DNA from: Aurantimonas coralicida DSM 14790
GTDB lineage: Bacteria > Pseudomonadota > Alphaproteobacteria > Rhizobiales > Rhizobiaceae
Direction of reading: 5' to 3'
DNA: 64,000 nt
Assembly: GCF_000421645.1 (NCBI RefSeq)
Contig: NZ_ATXK01000005.1
Span: 1-64,000, forward strand
Shown in pieces: positions 24,817-33,503 of this stretch. Each line of letters starts with the position of its first letter. The stretch's first letter is position 1. Below the pieces are notes generated by a model. The model did no database searches and had not been told where the DNA came from. It saw only the letters and a list, made by a program, of their open reading frames with translations. Position numbers and translations under genes: made by a program.

Positions 24817-25650
24817 ATGAGGGTGGATCAGGCGGTTCTCGGCGCAGCGCGCCATGTATCGAAGACGAGCGGCATCGACGCGGCGGTGCTGGTCGCCGTC
24901 GCGCTGGTGGAAACCAACGCGGTGGCGTTCGCGCGTATCGGCGATCGCCGCGAACCGCTGATCCGCTTCGAGGGCCATTATTTCGACCGGCTGCTGTCGG
25001 GGGCGGCGCGGCAGCGCGCCCGGGCGGCGGGGCTAGCCGATCCGCGGGCCGGGCGTATCCGCAATCCCGCCTCCCAGAGCGCGCGCTGGAAGCTCTTCGA
25101 CTCGGCGGCCGCGATCGATGCGGCGGCGGCCGCCGCGTCGGTCTCCTGGGGCCTTTGCCAGGTGATGGGCTCGCACTGGAAGGCGCTCGGCTATGGCGAT
25201 GCCGCCGATCTCGCGGCCTCGGCGCGCGCCTCGGCCGAAGGGCAGTTCGAGATCGCGGCGCGGTTTCTCGCCGCCGGACGGCTCGCCGATCGCCTCGTCA
25301 ACGGCGACGTCGCCGGCTTTGCCCGGCGCTACAACGGCCCGGCCTATCGCCGCAATCGCTATGACGAAAAGATCGCGGCAGCCCTGCGCAAGGCGAGAAG
25401 CCTGCTGGGTACGGACCCGGCGACCGGCGAGTTGCGCCGCGGGGCGCGCGGCGACCGTGTCCGCCGGCTGCAGGGCGCCCTCGTCGCCCATGGTCACCGC
25501 CTCATCGTGGACGGCATCTTCGGCGCCGGGACCGAGGCCGCGCTGACGAGTTTCCAGGCAGCGCACGGCCTGCCGGTCTCGGCGGCAGCGGATGCCGCGA
25601 CCATGGCGCGGCTGGGTGTTTCGGCAAAGCCCTGCACCAAGGTCCGCTAG
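24817..25650 (+). CDS. N-acetylmuramidase with peptidoglycan-binding domain (endolysin-like)
   Basis: This 277-residue protein has an N-terminal N-acetylmuramidase domain (DUF3380 type, about 20-185). It contains VALVETNAVAFARIGDRREPLIRFEGHYF, then SVSWGLCQVMGSHWKALGY and VAGFARRYNGPAYRRNRYDEKIA. A C-terminal peptidoglycan-binding repeat follows (about 208-270, RRGARGDRVRRLQGALVAHG to FQAAHGL). It should cleave glycan strands of the cell wall. No signal peptide or holin gene is evident and no phage genes adjoin, so it may be a domesticated endolysin. The ATG at 24817 follows GGGAGGGAG. It stands between dadA and otsB without obvious operon partners. Confidence 0.87.
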   Translation: MRVDQAVLGAARHVSKTSGIDAAVLVAVALVETNAVAFARIGDRREPLIRFEGHYFDRLLSGAARQRARAAGLADPRAGRIRNPASQSARWKLFDSAAAIDAAAAAASVSWGLCQVMGSHWKALGYGDAADLAASARASAEGQFEIAARFLAAGRLADRLVNGDVAGFARRYNGPAYRRNRYDEKIAAALRKARSLLGTDPATGELRRGARGDRVRRLQGALVAHGHRLIVDGIFGAGTEAALTSFQAAHGLPVSAAADAATMARLGVSAKPCTKVR

Positions 25651-25775
25651 CCGGCGGAGCGGCGATCCGCGCCCGGCGGCACTTCCTCCGGCTCACGCGG
25701 TCGGCGAGAAACCGGTCGACTTTCGTATCGATCCTGTGGCCGCGGGCGTTCCGGATGCTATGTACTGCAACCGAG

Positions 25776-26519
25776 ATGGTACAAGAATCCGCATTCCCCC
25801 CCGCCCTCGACACGACCCGTCACGCCGTCTTTCTGGACTTCGACGGGACGCTGGTCGAGCTCGTCGACGATCCGCAGGCCGTGGTGATGCAGCCCGCTGC
25901 CCAACGGGAGCTGGCCGGCCTTGCCCGGAAGCTGGACGGCGCGCTCGCCGTCGTCAGCGGCCGCCGCATCGCCGATCTCGACCGCTTCCTGTCGCCCGAC
26001 CGCTTTGCCGCGGCCGGCGTCCACGGGCTTGAGCGTCGGCGCAGCCCCGACGGCGCGGTGGAGATGCTGGCCGGTCCGGAGACCCTCGACCCGGTGCGTG
26101 ACCGCATCGCCAGCGCGGTAGAGTCCGCCCGGCGCCTGCATCTGGAGGACAAGGACACCGCCCTCGTCCTGCATTACCGCACGGCTCCGGACCTGCAGGA
26201 TCTGGCCGAGCGCATCATGGCGCAGGCGACCGAAGGCCGCGACGACCTCGTCGTCATGCATGGCGACTGCATCGTCGAGGTGCATCCCGCCGGCATGGAC
26301 AAGGGCAAGGCCGTCGCCGCGATGATGGAGGATGCGCCCTTTGCCGGCCGCATTCCCGTCTATGTCGGCGACGACACGACGGACGAATTCGCGTTGCGCC
26401 ACGTGCGCAACCAGGGCGGCGTCTCCATCAAGGTGGGCGGCGCCGAGAAGACCAGCGTGGCGGAGTTCCGGCTGCCGGACATCGCCGCCGTTCACGCCTG
26501 GATCGCCGCGGCCTCCTGA
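25776..26519 (+). CDS. otsB: trehalose-6-phosphate phosphatase
   Basis: This 247-residue HAD-superfamily phosphatase completes trehalose synthesis by dephosphorylating trehalose-6-phosphate. Motif I is FLDFDGTL (residues 19-26). The cap region has AVVSGRRIADLDRFL and AGVHGLERR. The C-terminal motif is VYVGDDTTDEFALR. Two starts are possible: the ATG at 25755 (seven extra residues) and the ATG at 25776. Neither has a strong ribosome site; I prefer 25776 because the domain follows it closely. otsA begins 78 bases downstream, so they probably form an operon. Confidence 0.93.
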   Translation: MVQESAFPPALDTTRHAVFLDFDGTLVELVDDPQAVVMQPAAQRELAGLARKLDGALAVVSGRRIADLDRFLSPDRFAAAGVHGLERRRSPDGAVEMLAGPETLDPVRDRIASAVESARRLHLEDKDTALVLHYRTAPDLQDLAERIMAQATEGRDDLVVMHGDCIVEVHPAGMDKGKAVAAMMEDAPFAGRIPVYVGDDTTDEFALRHVRNQGGVSIKVGGAEKTSVAEFRLPDIAAVHAWIAAAS

Positions 26520-26597
26520 GGGAGCGCCGGAGGCTGGACCAAACGGCAATCACGACGACGAAGCCGAAGGCGGCTTTGCAACAGGAGACGGGAGACG

Positions 26598-28013
26598 ATG
26601 GCGGACGGGCAGCGGCGACTGGTGGCGGTGTCGAACAGGGTCGGCCCCCTCAATGACGAGGGCAAGGCCGGCGGTCTGGCGGTCGGGCTGTCGGACGCGC
26701 TGAAGCGGCGCGGTGGCCTGTGGTTCGGCTGGAGTGGCGACACGTCGGAACAGGGAACCTTCAGCGAAGCCCATACCGAGGTCCAGGACAGCGTGTCGAT
26801 GACCACCATCGACATGAACCAGGAAGAGCTCGAGGGCTTCTATTTCGGCTATGCCAACCGCTCGCTCTGGCCGCTGCTGCACTACCGGCTCGACCTCGCC
26901 CAGTTCGACCGGCAGTCGGAGCGCGTCTACCGCTCGGTGAACCAGCGCTTCGCCGCCCGGCTGGCGCCCATGCTGGACGACGACGACATTGTCTGGGTCC
27001 ACGATTATCATTTCTTCTTCCTCGGCTCCGAACTGCGCCAGTGCGGCTTCGAAGGCCGCATCGGCTTCTTCCTGCACATCCCCTTCTGCCCGCCGGAAAT
27101 CTTCACGGCGCTGCCGGCCAGCCACGACATCGTCCGGGCGATGCTTGCCTACGATCTCGTCGGCTTCCAGACCGACACCGACCGGCGCAACTTCCTCGCC
27201 TTCTGCATCCGCGAGCTGGGCGGCCAGAAGCTGTCGGACAACCGCATCCGGGTCGGCGACCGGGTGGTGACGGCGCGGGTCTTCCCGATCGGCATCGACG
27301 CGCCGGGCTACGAGCGCTTTGCCGTCTCGCCGGAGGCCGGCGAGCACGAGGAGATGCTGCGCGACATGGCCGGCGAGCGGCTGCAGATCGTCGGCGTCGA
27401 CCGGATGGACTATTCCAAGGGGCTGGTGGAGCGCTTCCGCGGCTTCGAGCGCCTGCTGGAGGATTATCCGGAGAACCGCGGCAACGTGCAGTTCCTGCAG
27501 GTGGCGCCGCTGTCGCGGTCCGAGCTCGGCGCCTATGTCGAGCTGCGGCGCGAGCTGGAGGAACTGGCCGGCCATATCAACGGCCGCTTCGCCACCCTCG
27601 ACTGGACGCCGATCCAGATCATGACCCGCGGCTTCACCCGCCGGGCGCTCGCCGGAATCTACCGCGCGGCAAGGGTCTGCCTGGTCACGCCGCTGCGCGA
27701 CGGCATGAACCTCGTCGCCAAGGAATTCGTCGCCGCGCAGGACCCCGACGATCCGGGCGTCCTGGTGCTGTCGCGCTTTGCCGGGGCGCGGGCCGAGCTG
27801 CCCGATGCGCTGATCGTCAATCCCTACTCCACCGACGATGTCGCGCGCGCCCTGCAGCGGGCCCTGACCATGCCCTTCGACGAGCGCAAGCGGCGCTGGG
27901 AGGGCATGCGCGAGGCGGTCTTTGCCGGCACGTCCGAGATCTGGTGCGACACCTTCATCGAGGCGCTGGAAAACGCCGACGCCAGCCTGCCGGAGGACGC
28001 GCCGCAGCCGTGA
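26598..28013 (+). CDS. otsA: trehalose-6-phosphate synthase
   Basis: This 471-residue GT20 glycosyltransferase makes trehalose-6-phosphate from UDP-glucose and glucose-6-phosphate. Visible features are the N-terminal loop [19 protein letters not shown], then WFGWSGDT, the donor-site region [42 protein letters not shown] and [18 protein letters not shown]. All are OtsA signatures. It follows otsB and converges on an MFS gene. Trehalose usually protects against osmotic and desiccation stress, and ppk2 and glgX nearby fit a stress and storage context. Confidence 0.95.
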   Translation: MADGQRRLVAVSNRVGPLNDEGKAGGLAVGLSDALKRRGGLWFGWSGDTSEQGTFSEAHTEVQDSVSMTTIDMNQEELEGFYFGYANRSLWPLLHYRLDLAQFDRQSERVYRSVNQRFAARLAPMLDDDDIVWVHDYHFFFLGSELRQCGFEGRIGFFLHIPFCPPEIFTALPASHDIVRAMLAYDLVGFQTDTDRRNFLAFCIRELGGQKLSDNRIRVGDRVVTARVFPIGIDAPGYERFAVSPEAGEHEEMLRDMAGERLQIVGVDRMDYSKGLVERFRGFERLLEDYPENRGNVQFLQVAPLSRSELGAYVELRRELEELAGHINGRFATLDWTPIQIMTRGFTRRALAGIYRAARVCLVTPLRDGMNLVAKEFVAAQDPDDPGVLVLSRFAGARAELPDALIVNPYSTDDVARALQRALTMPFDERKRRWEGMREAVFAGTSEIWCDTFIEALENADASLPEDAPQP

Positions 28014-28040
28014 TCGGCGAGCGCCGCGAATGATGACAGG

Positions 28041-29192
28041 TCAGACGGTGGCGGGCCGCATTCGGATCGCCACCGCCAGAGCCACAAGGCCGATCCCGAG
28101 CACGGCGGCCGATCCGGCCAGCGCCATGTCGTAATTGCCGTCGCCCGCGACGAGGAAGCCGGCGATCAGCGGGCCGAGCATCTGGCCGAGGCCGAAGCCG
28201 GCCGTTAGAACGGCAAAGCCGCGACCGCCGAGACCGTGCCGTCCCAGCGGAATGGTCAGCAGCGTGATGGCCATGAAGGTGCCGCCGAAGAGCACCGCGG
28301 CGACGAGCGCCGCCGCGCCGGAGTCCGACACGACCGGCAGCAAGACGCCGACGATCTGCGCCGCATAGGCCGCCATCAGCGCGGCGGAGAAGCCGAAGCG
28401 TTCCGCCATGCGCGACCAGAACAGGCAGCTCGGCAGGCCGGCCAGCCCGGCGATGATCCAGACCCAGTCGCCCATGCCCTCCAGCCCCGGCCGCGACTTG
28501 ACGATGGCAACAATGAAGGTCGCGAAGACCGAATAGCCGAGGCCTTCGCAGCTATAGTTCAGCATCAGCGGCCAGAACGGCAGCGGGCGTGGCACGCGGC
28601 GGCGCGGATCGGGTACCCGCAGCGTGGCGGGCAGGTCGCGCTCGCCGATCTCGATGAAGACGATCGGCGCCAGGATCGCCGTCAGAAGGCCGGCCGCCAT
28701 CCATAGCCCGGCCGAATCGATGAAGGGCGCGGCGAAATGCACCAGCAGCCCCGATCCGGCAATGCCGATGCCGACGCCGCCGAACATCCAGCTCAGCCGG
28801 GCTTCGGCGCCGATTGCGGCGAGGGCTTCGGCGACCATGCCCGCGGCGGCGATCATGGCGAAGGCGCTGGCAAGGCCCGAGACAGTGCGCAGGACCAGCC
28901 AGAGCGCCAGATCGTCGGTTAGCCCCATGGCGAAGGTGGTGACGATGCTGGCGACGATGCCGATCCGGAAGGCGGCGAGCCGCGGGGCGCCCCGGCTGAT
29001 GAAGGTCGCCATCAGCGAGCCGGCGAGATAGCCGGCAAAGTTCGCCGCGGCGACGATGCCGGCGATGTCCGGCCCGAAGCCGTAATCGCGCTGCATCAGC
29101 GGCAGCAGGGGCGTGTAGTAGAAGCGGCCGACGCCCATGACGATGGCCAGCGTCAGGAAACCGCCGAGGAGCATTCGATTGGTCGGGTGCAT
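28041..29192 (-). CDS. MFS transporter, YbfB/YjiJ-like
   Basis: This 383-residue carrier has about twelve hydrophobic segments and begins NRMLLGGFLTLAIVMGVGRFYYTPLLPLMQRDYGF, the typical N-terminus of the YbfB/YjiJ family. The loop MAERFGFSA and the second-half start LNYSCEGLGYSVFATFIVAIVK are also seen. I chose the ATG at 29192; a GTG at 29201 would add three residues, and neither has a good ribosome site. Substrate unknown. It converges with otsA and diverges from ppk2. Confidence 0.88.
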   Translation of the reverse strand: MHPTNRMLLGGFLTLAIVMGVGRFYYTPLLPLMQRDYGFGPDIAGIVAAANFAGYLAGSLMATFISRGAPRLAAFRIGIVASIVTTFAMGLTDDLALWLVLRTVSGLASAFAMIAAAGMVAEALAAIGAEARLSWMFGGVGIGIAGSGLLVHFAAPFIDSAGLWMAAGLLTAILAPIVFIEIGERDLPATLRVPDPRRRVPRPLPFWPLMLNYSCEGLGYSVFATFIVAIVKSRPGLEGMGDWVWIIAGLAGLPSCLFWSRMAERFGFSAALMAAYAAQIVGVLLPVVSDSGAAALVAAVLFGGTFMAITLLTIPLGRHGLGGRGFAVLTAGFGLGQMLGPLIAGFLVAGDGNYDMALAGSAAVLGIGLVALAVAIRMRPATV

Positions 29193-29392
29193 GGCACGCA
29201 CTGGTCATGTGGAGCGAGCACGGCGCTCGGTTGGCCGCTTGTAGGCCAGATGTCCACGAGACGATATGCCCAGCCGCGCATGCGGCCCTGCCCGCCAGCG
29301 CATGGCCGCCCCTGCGTTGGACAGCGCTCTTCGGAATCGGTGGCGTCCGCCCTAGTTGCGGACGCCATACACCAACGGGATGTGAGGACGGC

Positions 29393-30196
29393 ATGGACGA
29401 TCAGAGCGGCAAGCGGCGCCTCGAAGCGCTCGACATGAGCGCCAAGCTGGGCGGCAAGGAATACGACGCCCGGCTCGAGGCCGTGCAGCTTCGCTTCCGA
29501 CAGATCCAGCAGGCCTATCTGAACAGCAAGGAAAAGGCCGTTGTCGTCTTCGAGGGCTGGGACGCGGCCGGCAAGGGCGGCGCGATCCGCCGCATGGCCG
29601 CCGTCATGGATCCGCGCGGCTTCAAGGTCTGGCCGATCGCCGCTCCGACGCCGACCGAATTGTCGCATCATTACCTGGCACGGTTCTGGTCGCGCCTGCC
29701 GGCCAAGGGCGAGATCGCCGTCTTCGACCGCTCCTGGTACGGTCGCGTGCTGGTCGAGCGGGTGGAGGGCTTTGCCAGCGAGCCGGAATGGCGCCGGGCC
29801 TATGACGAGATCAACGGCTTCGAGAAGCTGCTGGTCGACGACGGCGTGAAGATCGCCAAGATCTTCCTCTATATCGACCGCGACGAGCAGCTCGACCGCT
29901 TCGAGCGGCGCCTGCACGACCCGTTGAAGCGCTGGAAGCTGTCCTACGAGGATTTCCGCAATCGCGACAAATGGGACGAGTATCTGACGGTGGCCGACGA
30001 CATGCTGGATCGCACCGATACGGCCGCCGCGCCCTGGACGGTGATCGCCGCCAACAGCAAGAAATATGCGCGGGTCACGGCTCTGGAGACCATTGCGGAC
30101 CGGCTGTCGGCCGGGGTGAACCTCGCACCGGCCGAGCTGGACCCGGAGCTCGAGAAGCGCTTCACCGCCGAGATCGCGGCGGCGAAGCCCGGCTGA
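29393..30196 (+). CDS. ppk2: polyphosphate kinase 2 (polyphosphate:nucleotide phosphotransferase)
   Basis: This 267-residue one-domain PPK2 uses polyphosphate to phosphorylate nucleoside mono- or diphosphates. The P-loop EGWDAAGKGGAIRRM is at about 53-67, Walker B FDRSWYGRVLVERVEG at about 113-128, and the lid-module region FEKLLVDDGVKIAKIFLYIDRDEQLDRFERR follows, then HDPLKRWKLSYEDFRNRDKWDEY. This arrangement fits PPK2 class I or III enzymes. The ATG at 29393 follows GAGGAC. Phosphate economy also features in ugp and phnMN of this window. Confidence 0.93.
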   Translation: MDDQSGKRRLEALDMSAKLGGKEYDARLEAVQLRFRQIQQAYLNSKEKAVVVFEGWDAAGKGGAIRRMAAVMDPRGFKVWPIAAPTPTELSHHYLARFWSRLPAKGEIAVFDRSWYGRVLVERVEGFASEPEWRRAYDEINGFEKLLVDDGVKIAKIFLYIDRDEQLDRFERRLHDPLKRWKLSYEDFRNRDKWDEYLTVADDMLDRTDTAAAPWTVIAANSKKYARVTALETIADRLSAGVNLAPAELDPELEKRFTAEIAAAKPG

Positions 30197-30229
30197 CCGG
30201 GCGTGCCGTGACGGCAACGCGAGCGGCGT

Positions 30230-30640
30230 CTAGGGCAGGATCTTCTTCAGCGCCTGATCGATCAGCGCGTTGGCGATCTGCATCCGGGTCGTCGCCTGGA
30301 CGGGAAAATCGTGGCCGTAGCCGTCGGGATGATTGCGCCGGGCAAAGCTGCGGCGCACGCCCTGCAGTTCGGCGGCCGTCATGCCCGGCCGCAGGCCGAG
30401 TTCGTGGAGGATCACCGCCGGATCGACGCTCGGCGGCTGCGCCGCATCGGGCAGATCCATCGGCTCCGGCGTCACCGGCTTCTTGCGGGCGCTGCCGGCC
30501 GTGGCCGAACGGGGCGGAACGATGCGGGCGAAGGCCGACCAGAATCCCGGCGAACTGCGAGGACCCGCGCCGTTCTGCGCCAAGGCCGCTTCGGCGGTGG
30601 CGACCTCGTCGAGGATCTGTTCAAAACTTGGGGCGGGCAT
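30230..30640 (-). CDS. small J-domain-like protein
   Basis: This 136-residue protein carries a C-terminal J-domain-like module (about 78-136). A helix II-like segment (GMTAAELQGVRRSFARR) leads into HPD at 104-106, then a helix III-like segment (TTRMQIANALIDQALKKIL). HPD is the motif by which DnaJ proteins stimulate Hsp70 ATPase. The N-terminal 75 residues look disordered and Pro/Ala-rich. No zinc or substrate domain is present, so it may recruit DnaK to one partner. It lies alone on the minus strand between ppk2 and glgX. The partner is unknown and the assignment rests on the motif only. Confidence 0.65.
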   Translation of the reverse strand: MPAPSFEQILDEVATAEAALAQNGAGPRSSPGFWSAFARIVPPRSATAGSARKKPVTPEPMDLPDAAQPPSVDPAVILHELGLRPGMTAAELQGVRRSFARRNHPDGYGHDFPVQATTRMQIANALIDQALKKILP

Positions 30641-30929
30641 CGTCGGTCACTCGGTTCATTGCGTGCCGATCGTCGCCGGAACCGATGAAGCGCCCGTTAA
30701 GTGGGCGATACCCGTGTCCCGTAATGGTTATCGGGACCTGTTCCGCCGATCGTCACAGACGAAACACGCGGCGGCGACGGAAGTTGCGAGGTTCCCTCAA
30801 TGCCGTGGCAATAGCCGGCGACATGGTTACCGCCGGGTTCACGGATTCGCACATGAGCGCCCATGCGCGCGGAACCGGACCGCGGGGTCCGGCGTTGCTG
30901 CCTGCCTTCTTACCCAGGAAACCTGATTC

Positions 30930-33164
30930 ATGATCGACTCGCCCAGGCAGTCAGCCCCGCAAGTGCAGCAGCGCGCCGTGGTCCGCGAAGGGCGGCCCTT
31001 CCCCCTCGGCGCCACATGGGATGGCCTCGGCGTCAATTTCGCCATCTTCTCGGCCAATGCGACCAAGGTCGAGCTCTGCCTGTTCGACGACGACGGCGTC
31101 ACCGAGCGCGAGCGGATCGAACTGCCCGAATATACCGACGAGGTCTGGCACGGCTATCTGCCGGAAGCGCGTCCGGGCACCGTCTACGGCTTCCGGGTCC
31201 ATGGACCCTACGAGCCCGAGGCCGGCCACCGCTTCAATGCCAACAAGCTGCTGATCGACCCCTATGCCAAGCAGCTGGTGGGCAATCTGGAATGGGGCCC
31301 CGAGCTGTTCGGCTACCAGCTCGACCATGCCGACAAGGATCTGTCCTTCAACGACCAGGACAGCGCGCATCTGATGCCCAAGTGCCGGGTCATCGATCCG
31401 GCCTTCACCTGGGGCTCGGCGACCCATCCCATGGTGCCGTGGGAGCGCACGATCACCTACGAGATGCATGTGAAGGGCTTCACCAAGCTCAACACCCGCA
31501 TTCCCGAGGCCGAGCGCGGCACCTTCGCCGGTCTCGCCCATGCGCGCGTCGCCGAATATCTGCGGGCGCTCGGCGTCACCTCGGCCGAGCTCCTGCCGAT
31601 CCATGCCTTCGTCGACGACAGCTACCTGATCGAGAAGGGGCTGAAGAACTACTGGGGCTATAACAGCCTCGCCTTCTTCGCCCCAGCGCCGCGCTATCTC
31701 CAGACGCCGTTCGTCAACGAGTTCAAGGAGATGATCAACCAGTTCCACAATGCCGGCATCGAGGTGATCCTCGACGTGGTCTACAACCACACCGCCGAAG
31801 GCAACGAGCTGGGCCCCACGCTCTCCCAGAAGGGCATCGACAACGCCAATTACTACCGGCTGCTGCCCGACCAGAAGCGCTACTACATCAACGACACCGG
31901 CACCGGGAACACGGTGAACCTGTCGCATCCGCGGGTGCTGCAGATGGTGGCGGATTCCCTGCGCTACTGGGTCAACGAAATGCGCGTCGACGGCTTCCGC
32001 TTCGACCTCGCCACGATCCTCGCCCGCGAGCCCCACGGCTTCGACGAGGGCGGCGGCTTCCTCGACGTGTGCCGCCAGGACCCGGTGCTGAGCCGCGTCA
32101 AGCTGATCGCCGAGCCGTGGGACATCGGTCCGGGCGGCTATCAGGTCGGCCAGTTCCCGCCGGGCTGGGCCGAGTGGAACGACAAGTTCCGCGACACGGT
32201 CCGTTCCTACTGGAAAGGCGACGACGGCGTGCTGCCGGAGTTCGCCCGCCGCATCTCCGGATCGGGCGACCTGTTCAACAGCCGCGGCCGCAAGCCTTGG
32301 GCGAGCGTCAACTTCATCACCGCCCATGACGGCTTCAACCTGAACGACCTCGTCTCCTATAACGACAAGCACAACGAGGCGAATGGCGAGGACAACAACG
32401 ACGGTCATTCCAACAACCATTCCTGGAACCACGGCGTCGAAGGTCCGACCGACGATCCGGAGATCCAGGAGCTGCGCGAGCGCCAGAAGCGCAACATGCT
32501 GGCGACGCTGCTCCTGTCCCAGGGCACGCCGATGATCCTGGCGGGCGACGAGTTCGGCCACACCCAGGACGGCAACAACAATTCCTACGCCCAGGACAAC
32601 GAGATCAACTGGCTGGACTGGAACAACATCAGCAAGGACGGCCGGGCGCTGCAGGAGTTCACGCGCAAGCTGATCGCCGTGCGCCGCGCCTATCCGATCC
32701 TGCATCGCGGCCGCTTCCTCGTCGGCGAGTACAACGAGGAACTGGACGTCAAGGACGTGACCTGGCTGTCGCCGACCGGCGACGAGATGGCGCAGGAGCA
32801 GTGGGACGAGGAGGGTGCGAAGTGCTTCGGCATGCTGCTCGACGGCCGCGCCCAGCCGACCGGCATCAAGAAGCGCGGCGACGACGCCACGCTGCTGATC
32901 ATCACCAATTCCTACCACGACGTGGTGGAGTTCACCCTGCCCGAGGTGCCGGAAGGCAAGCGCTGGGTCTGCCTGATCGACACCAACACGCCGGATCGCA
33001 CCGACGTGCCGTCCTTCAAATTCGGTGAGGTCTTCGAGGTGACCGGGCGCTCGTTGCTCGTCTTCGTTCTCAGCCAGGAAGACCGGCAGCCGAAGAACCT
33101 GCGCGAGGCGATCGGCGCCATCCTCGACATCAAAGAGCGGCCGCTGGACATCTCGCGGCCCTGA
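30930..33164 (+). CDS. glgX: glycogen debranching enzyme
   Basis: This 744-residue GH13 isoamylase-type enzyme hydrolyses alpha-1,6 branches of glycogen. The N-terminal CBM48 domain has PFPLGATWDGLGVNFAIFSANATKVELCLFD. The catalytic barrel has VILDVVYNHTAEG, MRVDGFRFDLA (nucleophile Asp), KLIAEPWDIGPGGYQ (acid Glu) and NFITAHDGFNLNDLV (transition-state Asp). The ATG at 30930 begins the conserved protein. No glgA, glgB, glgC or glgP is nearby. Confidence 0.95.
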   Translation: MIDSPRQSAPQVQQRAVVREGRPFPLGATWDGLGVNFAIFSANATKVELCLFDDDGVTERERIELPEYTDEVWHGYLPEARPGTVYGFRVHGPYEPEAGHRFNANKLLIDPYAKQLVGNLEWGPELFGYQLDHADKDLSFNDQDSAHLMPKCRVIDPAFTWGSATHPMVPWERTITYEMHVKGFTKLNTRIPEAERGTFAGLAHARVAEYLRALGVTSAELLPIHAFVDDSYLIEKGLKNYWGYNSLAFFAPAPRYLQTPFVNEFKEMINQFHNAGIEVILDVVYNHTAEGNELGPTLSQKGIDNANYYRLLPDQKRYYINDTGTGNTVNLSHPRVLQMVADSLRYWVNEMRVDGFRFDLATILAREPHGFDEGGGFLDVCRQDPVLSRVKLIAEPWDIGPGGYQVGQFPPGWAEWNDKFRDTVRSYWKGDDGVLPEFARRISGSGDLFNSRGRKPWASVNFITAHDGFNLNDLVSYNDKHNEANGEDNNDGHSNNHSWNHGVEGPTDDPEIQELRERQKRNMLATLLLSQGTPMILAGDEFGHTQDGNNNSYAQDNEINWLDWNNISKDGRALQEFTRKLIAVRRAYPILHRGRFLVGEYNEELDVKDVTWLSPTGDEMAQEQWDEEGAKCFGMLLDGRAQPTGIKKRGDDATLLIITNSYHDVVEFTLPEVPEGKRWVCLIDTNTPDRTDVPSFKFGEVFEVTGRSLLVFVLSQEDRQPKNLREAIGAILDIKERPLDISRP

Positions 33165-33188
33165 GGGCGCGGGCCACGGCCCGTCGCA

Positions 33189-33440
33189 TCAATCCGGCTC
33201 GTTCGCGCCTTCCGGCGCGTGCGGGCCGGTGTCGTTTTGAGTGCCCTTCGCCGCGTTCGGATCGTAGGTGACGAAGAAGGTCCAGATCGCCCAGACCGCC
33301 GCGGCCGCCGTGACGATGCCCCAGAAGGACGCGGCGTGGAACCACTCCAGCGCCGACCAGCCGATCAGCGACGCGACCAGGCAGACCCGCACCCAGAGCG
33401 GGCGGTAGAACGGGTGCGCGGCCTCGTTGCTGCTCATCAT
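33189..33440 (-). CDS. small two-segment membrane protein (DUF3329-like)
   Basis: This 83-residue protein has HPFYRPLWVRVCLVASLIGWSALEWF followed by a second hydrophobic segment, FWGIVTAAAAVWAIWTFFVTY, then a polar tail ending NEPD. The HPFYRPLWRR-type start resembles small DUF3329 proteins common in Hyphomicrobiales. I start it at the ATG at 33440, about ten bases after GAGGA; a second ATG at 33437 is possible. A longer frame to 33485 lacks support. The function is unknown. It lies downstream of a TRAP operon on the same strand. Confidence 0.7.
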   Translation of the reverse strand: MMSSNEAAHPFYRPLWVRVCLVASLIGWSALEWFHAASFWGIVTAAAAVWAIWTFFVTYDPNAAKGTQNDTGPHAPEGANEPD

Positions 33441-33503
33441 CTGCGCAAAGTCCTCATCGTCGCTGCATCGTGACAGGCCGGCCAACCAGACCGGCCGCCA
33501 ACG

